Assembly: GCA_900696685.1 (NCBI GenBank)
Contig: CAADHA010000081.1
Coordinates: 1-64,000, forward strand
Direction: 5' to 3'
DNA: 64,000 bases
DNA from: an uncultured Planctomycetota bacterium
GTDB lineage: Bacteria > Planctomycetota > Phycisphaerae > Phycisphaerales > UBA5793
In this document: in pieces, positions 58,913-64,000 of the stretch
Layout: every line of letters begins with the position of its first letter
How positions within the stretch are numbered: position 1 is the stretch's first letter
Position numbers and translations under genes: made by a program
Notes under the pieces: model-generated
What the model was told of the DNA's origin: nothing
Database searches by the model: none
The model's input: the letters and a program-made list of their open reading frames with translations, nothing else

Positions 58913-61687
58913 ATGTCGCAGGGACGCATGAGTCAGGGAATCGGAGTGGGTAGGACGCTGGTAACTGCCGCGCTGGTCGCGGTGGTCGGCATCACGATGC
59001 CGACGGGTTGCTCGACGGGCGATTCGGCCGGCCGCAAGCAGATCCTCACCAACACGGGGCACACGCCCAGCCGCGTTCAGGAAACGCGCGCCTACATCAA
59101 CAGCGCCTCGAAGCAGTACCAGTTGCCCGACACTTATGTGAGCGAGGCGAAGATCGGCATGGCGAACGTCGAGCGAACGCTTGCCGACGCGCATGCGACG
59201 GCGGTGCAGCAGGAAGCCTCGCAGCGCGAGGGCACGGCGCGGATTCAGGCGCGCAAGCAGGAGGCCGTCACGCGCGAGCAGATCGCGCTGGCCGAGGCGA
59301 ACCGCCTCAAGCAGCAGTACGACGCGGAGCAGAACCGCATCTTCGCCGACATGGCCGCGCGCCAGCGCGAGATCGAAGCCGCCGCGTCGCGCGACGAAGC
59401 CCTCGTCCAGGCACTGCTCAAGGAGCGCCGGACGATCCAGGAGGAGCTCCTCTCCCGCGCCAATACCGAGTACTCTGAATCCAACGCCCGCATCGAGCAA
59501 CTCCGCAACGTGCGCGAGACGACCAAGTCCGAGTCGCTGGCCGCGATCGAAGACATGCGCGAGACGGCCAAGGCGACCCGCAGCCGAGCCGAGGCGACCG
59601 TCAACGCCATGCGCGTCGAAGCCAACGCCGTCGCCGATCAGACCAAGGCGCAGGCCGATGAACTCCGCATTCGCATCGACACCGTCGTGCAGCAGAGCAC
59701 GGCCGAGTCCAAGCGCCTCGCCGCCAAGTCCGCCTCGCTCCTGCAGGAAGCGACCGCGCAGTCGGCCGAACTCAACGCCCGCGCCGACGCGCTGACCGCC
59801 CAGGCCTCGCAGGAGGAGTACGACGTCAAGATCAAGGCCGCCGACTCTCTCTGGGCACAATCCCAGTTCAATCACCAGCGATTCGTCGTCGAGGCCCAGT
59901 CCGACTTCAACCGGGCCGAGGCGAAGATCTCGCGCCTCCGCGGCGACGCCGAAGTCATCGCGCAGCAGGCGGACACCGACTACAAGCATGGCCTCGAGGA
60001 ACTTGAATCGTGGACCAAGGACACCCGCGCCGAGATCAACAAGATCCGCATCCAGGCGGACCGGCACGAGTCCGTGGCCCGCAGCCAGTTCGTCAAGGCC
60101 GAGGCTGAGGCCCGCGCCAACGCCCTCCGCGAAACCGCCGCCCACCAGCGCGAACTCGCCGAGGAAGAGATGAAGACCATCATCGCCGCGGCCAAGGAAG
60201 AGGCCGCCCGCGTCCGCGCGATGATCATCGACGATCTCGCCAAGCAGCAGGCCAAGGGCAGCGTCGAGACCACGGGCAAGACCGATCCCGTCAAGCCGCT
60301 TCCCGAGAACCTGCACAGCGTGCCGCCGGCCCCGGGCGTGACGCCTGTCACCCCGCGCATCGAGCCTGAGCACATCGCCGCTTTCCGCTCCGCGCTCGCG
60401 GAAGTGATGAAGGACCGTGCGACAGCCGACGCTCATTCGCTGGCCCTCGAAGCGTCCTACGCCGAGACCAAGACCAACCTTGAAGCATCGCGCAGCCAGC
60501 AACTCGCCGTCGCCGCTGAGCAGCAGGCCATCGCCTCGGCGCTCGAAACCCAGGCACAGGCGAAACTGGCGGAAGTGACGGCGCTGGCGACGGCCGAACT
60601 TGCCTTCGCCAAGAGCCGCCACCAGCGCGCCATAGTCGAGGCGGGCGCTTTCCGCAAGGAAGCCATCGCCCAGGCGACCGACCTCCGCGCCCAGGCCAAG
60701 ACGACCTACGACGTGGCCGTGGCGCAGTCCAACCAGTTGAAGGCCGAGTCGGACATGACGGCCCGCAACGGCCAGACGGAGGCGAAGGCCCTCCAGGCAC
60801 AACTCGACGCGAGCAACCGGCGCGGCAACGCGGAGTACAGCCGCCTCGTCGCCGAAGCCGACAGCGTCAAGCAGAGCCAGAACGCTCTCGCGGTTCAGTT
60901 CGACGCCCAGATCGACGCCGCGCAGCGCACTCTCACCGCCGAACTCGCCAAGCTCGATCGCTCGATCGAGTCGCAGACCATCGTCGCCCAGGCGAACTAC
61001 GACGAAGCGCTCGTCCGTGCCGAAGTCGTCGGCAAGCAGACCGACGTCGAGATCGCCCGCATCCGCGCCCGCAACGCCCTCGAGCAGTCGCTGGCCGAGG
61101 CGGAACTCGACCGTTCGCGCACGCTGGTGTATACGAACCGCGTGAAGGGTGAGGCGGACGTTGAGCGCCTCGTCGCCAACGCCAGGGCCGAGAGCGAGCA
61201 GGCCAGCGCCCTCACCGAGGCCGAGTTCGCCCACCTCCGGGCCGAGCGCGACATCGTGATGGCGAACGTCGAGGCCAACCGCACCTCCGCCCTCGCGCAG
61301 GAAGAGGCCGTCCGCGCCCAGTTCGGCGCCCGCCTCGTGCAGGTTGACGCGGAGCGCGTGAAGAACGCGGCGGACCAGTTCCGCACCGAGACCTTCCGCC
61401 AGAAGAACCTCGAGACGACGATCGCCCAGGCCGAGGCGATGCGGGCCGAGACGCAGCAGCGCCTCGCCGCACTCCGCACCCAGCAGCAGGAACTCCAACT
61501 GGCTGCGACGAAGAACTGGGATCAGCGCCTGGCGGAACTTCGCAAGTCCACGAAGAACTTCCAGACCGACTTCTCCGTGCCCAACCCCTCCGTGACGCCC
61601 CTCCAGGCGACGCGCGAGACGGTCAAGACCGGCGACAAGGAGCAGAACGTCGTCCAGATCGCCGATGTCCCCACGGACAAGGAGTGA
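58913..61687 (+). CDS. Very long coiled-coil protein, probable lipoprotein
   Basis: 924 residues from ATG 58913. An N-terminal hydrophobic segment (TLVTAALVAVVGITMPTGC) ends in a possible lipobox; Pro at -3 makes it non-canonical. Almost all the rest is charged Ala/Glu/Arg/Gln-rich helix with heptad spacing, e.g. YVSEAKIGMANVERTLADAH and LQEATAQSAELNARADALTA, interrupted by a Pro-rich hinge at about residues 448-482 (KPLPENLHSVPPAPGVTPVTPRIEP) that splits it into two arms. It could be a periplasm-spanning tether or structural filament. No enzyme domain. A hairpin terminator follows at 61726. Confidence 0.87.
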   Translation: MSQGRMSQGIGVGRTLVTAALVAVVGITMPTGCSTGDSAGRKQILTNTGHTPSRVQETRAYINSASKQYQLPDTYVSEAKIGMANVERTLADAHATAVQQEASQREGTARIQARKQEAVTREQIALAEANRLKQQYDAEQNRIFADMAARQREIEAAASRDEALVQALLKERRTIQEELLSRANTEYSESNARIEQLRNVRETTKSESLAAIEDMRETAKATRSRAEATVNAMRVEANAVADQTKAQADELRIRIDTVVQQSTAESKRLAAKSASLLQEATAQSAELNARADALTAQASQEEYDVKIKAADSLWAQSQFNHQRFVVEAQSDFNRAEAKISRLRGDAEVIAQQADTDYKHGLEELESWTKDTRAEINKIRIQADRHESVARSQFVKAEAEARANALRETAAHQRELAEEEMKTIIAAAKEEAARVRAMIIDDLAKQQAKGSVETTGKTDPVKPLPENLHSVPPAPGVTPVTPRIEPEHIAAFRSALAEVMKDRATADAHSLALEASYAETKTNLEASRSQQLAVAAEQQAIASALETQAQAKLAEVTALATAELAFAKSRHQRAIVEAGAFRKEAIAQATDLRAQAKTTYDVAVAQSNQLKAESDMTARNGQTEAKALQAQLDASNRRGNAEYSRLVAEADSVKQSQNALAVQFDAQIDAAQRTLTAELAKLDRSIESQTIVAQANYDEALVRAEVVGKQTDVEIARIRARNALEQSLAEAELDRSRTLVYTNRVKGEADVERLVANARAESEQASALTEAEFAHLRAERDIVMANVEANRTSALAQEEAVRAQFGARLVQVDAERVKNAADQFRTETFRQKNLETTIAQAEAMRAETQQRLAALRTQQQELQLAATKNWDQRLAELRKSTKNFQTDFSVPNPSVTPLQATRETVKTGDKEQNVVQIADVPTDKE

Positions 61688-61725
61688 GCGCCGACCACGG
61701 CCTCACATTGATACACTGACCTCAC

Positions 61726-61753
61726 GCCGGCCGGGAGCCTCCTCCCGGCCGGC
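61726..61753 (+). terminator. Hairpin terminator after the coiled-coil gene
   Basis: Arms GCCGGCCGGGAG (61726-61737) and CTCCCGGCCGGC (61742-61753) with a 4-base loop, followed by CTTTCATTT. It lies 38 bases past the stop codon. Confidence 0.85.
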
Positions 61754-61771
61754 CTTTCATTTCATGGCACA

Positions 61772-61844
61772 CCCACGACGAGCGAGCCTTCGAGCGAATC
61801 GTGGGATGACCCGCGTGTGTGATGAGGCTCTGCGAATCGTGGGG
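61772..61844. repeat. Intergenic copies of the CCCACGAT...ATCGTGGG palindromic repeat
   Basis: 61772-61805 is a divergent copy: CCCACGA at the left, AATCGTGGG at the right, different centre. 61821-61844 carries the usual GATGAGGCTCTGCGAATCGTGGGG without a full left arm. They are related to the copies inside genes at 37451 and 45431. Confidence 0.8.
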
Positions 61845-61911
61845 CGCCTTCGATCCCGCATTCAATCAATGCGGACCCGCCCGCCCCTTTCGCCGATGAC
61901 ATCACCGGCCC

Positions 61912-63159
61912 ATGAACCGTTATCCGCTGCAAACGAGGCCGCGGCGGTGGGAGGCGCGGCTCAGTCCGCTGGTCATCCGCCTCATGCGCGGGCTGCGCCG
62001 GCGACGCGCGGCGACGCGCGAGCGCCTCATCGGCGTCGAGGTCCACGGAGCCGAGATCGTCCGCGAGGCCGTGCAGCGCGGCCAGGGCGTGCTCATCACC
62101 CCCAACCACCCCGGCCACGCCGACGCCTACATCATGTTCGAGGCGGCCGACGCCGCGGGCATCCCCTTCTACTTCATGTCCGCGTGGCAGGTCGTTGAGT
62201 TGCAAGGCGCGATCGGCCGATGGCTGCTCACGCGGCACGGCTGCTTCAGCGTCGATCGCGAAGGGGCCGACAAGGAGGCCTTCCGCACCGCCGTCGAGAT
62301 CGTGCGCGAGAGGCGCGAGCCGCTCGTCGTCTTTCCCGAGGGCGAGGTCTATCACCAGAACGACCGGGTAACGCCCTTTCGCGAAGGAGCGGCGGCGATC
62401 GCCTTGTCCGCCGCCAAGAAGGCGCAGCGCGAGATCGTCGCGATTCCCTGCGCCATCCGCTACCGCTATGTGCAGGATCCGATGCCTCAACTGCTCGACC
62501 TCATGGCCCGGCTTGAAGAGAAGGTGCTGTGGCGGCCGCGATTGGACCTGCCGCTGCCCCAGCGCATCTACCGCTTTGCCGAGGCGCTGCTGGCGCTCAA
62601 GGAGATCGAGCACATCGACCGCACGCAGGAGGGGACGCTGCCTATGCGGACGACGATGCTCGCGGACCACATTCTGCGCGGTATCGAGGGGCGCTACGCC
62701 CTGGCGTCGCCGGCGGGGGGGAGCGATCTCGGCCCAACGATCCCCGTGCGCGTCAAGGAAGCGCGGGCGGCGGCGCTCAAGCAACTCGCAGCGCTGGATG
62801 AAGGCGGCACGGAGCCTCGCGGAGCCGAAAGCGGCCCGCTGTGCGACTCGTCCGCTCGATTACAGATCGCCGCCGACCTCGACGACCTCTTCCTCGTCCT
62901 CCAGGCGTTCAGTTATCCGGGTGACTACGTGGATGAGCGGCCGACGGTCGAGCGCCTCGCCGAGACGCTTGACAAGTTTGAGGAGGATGTGCTCGGGGCG
63001 GCGACGGCGACGGTCCGCGCCGACCGCCGGGCGACGGTCGCCTTCGGCAAGCCGATCCACGTCGGAGGCGGCGAGGCAGCGGTCGCACGCCCCGGCGTCG
63101 CCGACCTGACAGCAGCCCTGGAAGGAGCGGTCCAGTCCCTTCTGGACGGCTCCGGTTGA
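61912..63159 (+). CDS. 1-acyl-glycerol-3-phosphate acyltransferase family protein (PlsC-like)
   Basis: 415 residues. The catalytic NHPGHAD motif (H66-x4-D71) and the FPEGEVYH block (from Phe141) identify a PlsC-type acyltransferase, with the connecting [11 protein letters not shown] and [14 protein letters not shown] segments. It is longer than normal PlsC (about 240); the extra C-terminal half (from about 190) is helical and of unknown role. It would acylate a lysophospholipid or another hydroxyl at the inner membrane. A run of seven G is present in the middle. Confidence 0.88.
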   Translation: MNRYPLQTRPRRWEARLSPLVIRLMRGLRRRRAATRERLIGVEVHGAEIVREAVQRGQGVLITPNHPGHADAYIMFEAADAAGIPFYFMSAWQVVELQGAIGRWLLTRHGCFSVDREGADKEAFRTAVEIVRERREPLVVFPEGEVYHQNDRVTPFREGAAAIALSAAKKAQREIVAIPCAIRYRYVQDPMPQLLDLMARLEEKVLWRPRLDLPLPQRIYRFAEALLALKEIEHIDRTQEGTLPMRTTMLADHILRGIEGRYALASPAGGSDLGPTIPVRVKEARAAALKQLAALDEGGTEPRGAESGPLCDSSARLQIAADLDDLFLVLQAFSYPGDYVDERPTVERLAETLDKFEEDVLGAATATVRADRRATVAFGKPIHVGGGEAAVARPGVADLTAALEGAVQSLLDGSG

Positions 63160-63193
63160 AAAACCCGAAAAACCATGCAATTGGGGTTGCGGC

Positions 63194-63240
63194 CGGGGAC
63201 ATTGCAGGTATGCTATTCAGGTATGTCCCCGACGTCGGGG
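63194..63240. promoter_or_regulatory. Nested inverted repeats upstream of the prepilin-like gene
   Basis: CGGGGACAT (63194-63202) and ATGTCCCCG (63223-63231) are inverted copies 20 bases apart, with CAGGTATG present twice between them; directly next to it CCCCGACGTCGGGG (63227-63240) is a perfect 14-base palindrome. It lies about 105 bases before the start of the next gene and could be an operator, a hairpin in the leader or a repeat remnant. Confidence 0.5.
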
Positions 63241-63344
63241 GCACTGAGGCGCTCCGGGGAGGCCGGCTCCTGGCGCCGCGCAGTCTGGTGCATTCGCGGC
63301 CATTCCCGGCCGCACGCGAACTCAATGGCAGAGGAGCGATCGCG

Positions 63345-64000
63345 ATGACACGCTCAGCAACCAAGGGCTTCACTCTCGTGGAACTGCTGGTGGTGATTTC
63401 CATTATCGCCCTCCTGATCGGCCTCCTGCTGCCGGCCCTGTCCTCGGCGCGGCAGGCTGGGCGGAGGGCGCAATGCCTCTCCAACTTCCGCAATATCGGG
63501 CAGGCGACGCACCTCTACGCCTCGGACGAAAACGGCTTCGTCCCGCGCGAGGGAAATGAGAACTATGCCGAAGAGCGAGGTGGCGGCCGTTACTGGTCCG
63601 TCTCGCACGTGACATGGGGCATGGGATTCCGCAAGTATTTGGCGCCTCGCTCTGAATACCTCGGCAACTACCACAACCCGCCGCGCGACCGAGGCGACAA
63701 GTTCGTCAACGCGCCGGTCTACCGCTGCCCCTCGCATCCCAACAAGGGACACAACGTACACTACATCATCAATGGCCTGCGCTTCGATCGTGCCGGCGTC
63801 GTTAACGAAGGGAACTACCTCCATGGCAGCGGGCGCTACGCGCATCCTATCGAGCGTGTGGTCACCAGCAGCACGATGGTCTACATCACCGAGTTCGAGG
63901 ATGATGAAAGCAACTACTTCGTCAACCAGTTGTACCAGACCTCGTGGAACTCCTTCGGTGACCGTGGGCCGGCCGGCTGGCTCGACACCTGGCGAGCCGT
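63345..64000 (+). CDS. Prepilin-like protein with type IV N-terminal methylation motif (cut by window end)
   Basis: At least 218 residues, open at the window end. The N-terminus [26 protein letters not shown] is the classic prepilin cleavage and methylation site with its hydrophobic helix, and [24 protein letters not shown] begins the globular domain as in many Planctomycetota pseudopilins. The leader is cut after Gly by a prepilin peptidase. AGAGGAG lies upstream of ATG 63345. Such proteins are probably part of type II secretion or extracellular appendages. Confidence 0.93.
   Translation, partial: MTRSATKGFTLVELLVVISIIALLIGLLLPALSSARQAGRRAQCLSNFRNIGQATHLYASDENGFVPREGNENYAEERGGGRYWSVSHVTWGMGFRKYLAPRSEYLGNYHNPPRDRGDKFVNAPVYRCPSHPNKGHNVHYIINGLRFDRAGVVNEGNYLHGSGRYAHPIERVVTSSTMVYITEFEDDESNYFVNQLYQTSWNSFGDRGPAGWLDTWRA

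Noticed and set aside
58907-61498. An 863-codon open frame on the minus strand opposite the coiled-coil gene
   Set aside because: It is the mirror of Ala/Glu/Gln-rich codons and contains no recognisable domain or start signal; the plus-strand frame has a ribosome-binding site and lipobox.

Overview
The window is a high-GC, densely coded bacterial chromosome segment, most likely from a member of the Planctomycetota and probably of the Phycisphaerae type. The clues are a greatly enlarged SecA, a prepilin-like protein with the [11 protein letters not shown]-type start of its globular domain, a membrane protein with the CxxCGYQLRGL...CPECG zinc ribbon, HAF-type secreted repeat proteins, a formylglycine-generating-enzyme lipoprotein, and many secreted proteins of unknown role. 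No rRNA, tRNA or CRISPR array was recognised.

Layout. 1-2337 (minus): two genes of a ribose-type ABC sugar importer. 2500-10105 (plus): a small exported protein, secA, lgt, an FGE-like lipoprotein and the gluconeogenic phosphatase glpX. 10179-14823 (minus): a block of small membrane or secreted proteins and a DUF1015 protein. 14994-20082 (plus): tpiA, secG (with an unusual fibronectin III tail), yicC, an APH-type kinase and an M48 metalloprotease. 20141-25411 (minus): an oxidoreductase, a zinc-ribbon membrane protein, a large M14 carboxypeptidase and a cupin. 25562-30569: FkbM methyltransferase, redoxin, a palindromic mobile-element remnant, aroC and a TrkA-type channel protein. 30744-36625 (plus): three secreted proteins and a solitary DNA-methyltransferase-like gene.

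36601-46249 (minus) is a tightly coupled eight-gene operon for making and decorating a surface glycan: four glycosyltransferase-like proteins, two SAM methyltransferases, a B12-binding radical SAM enzyme and a sulfotransferase. Divergent from it is a secreted protein (46485-47570). Both that protein and the first glycosyltransferase of the operon carry a run of nine G on the coding strand, so they are candidates for slipped-strand switching. 47686-50845 encodes a sugar ABC importer (two permeases and a binding protein, no ATPase), convergent with a GH2 glycosidase. 54036-58555 holds three secreted proteins, two of them tandem duplicates. 58913-61687 is a 924-residue coiled-coil lipoprotein candidate, followed by a PlsC-type acyltransferase and a prepilin-like gene cut by the window end.

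The observations I find most worth pursuing are: (1) a C-terminal beta-rich module of about 97 residues, ending in S/T-N-V-V-like residues, shared by five otherwise different secreted proteins here; (2) five degenerate repeats of about 60 residues inside the C-terminal half of SecA; (3) the SecG-FN3 fusion; (4) short palindromic DNA elements sitting in frame inside coding sequences at linkers, loops and tails; and (5) the paired G9 tracts around the glycan operon.
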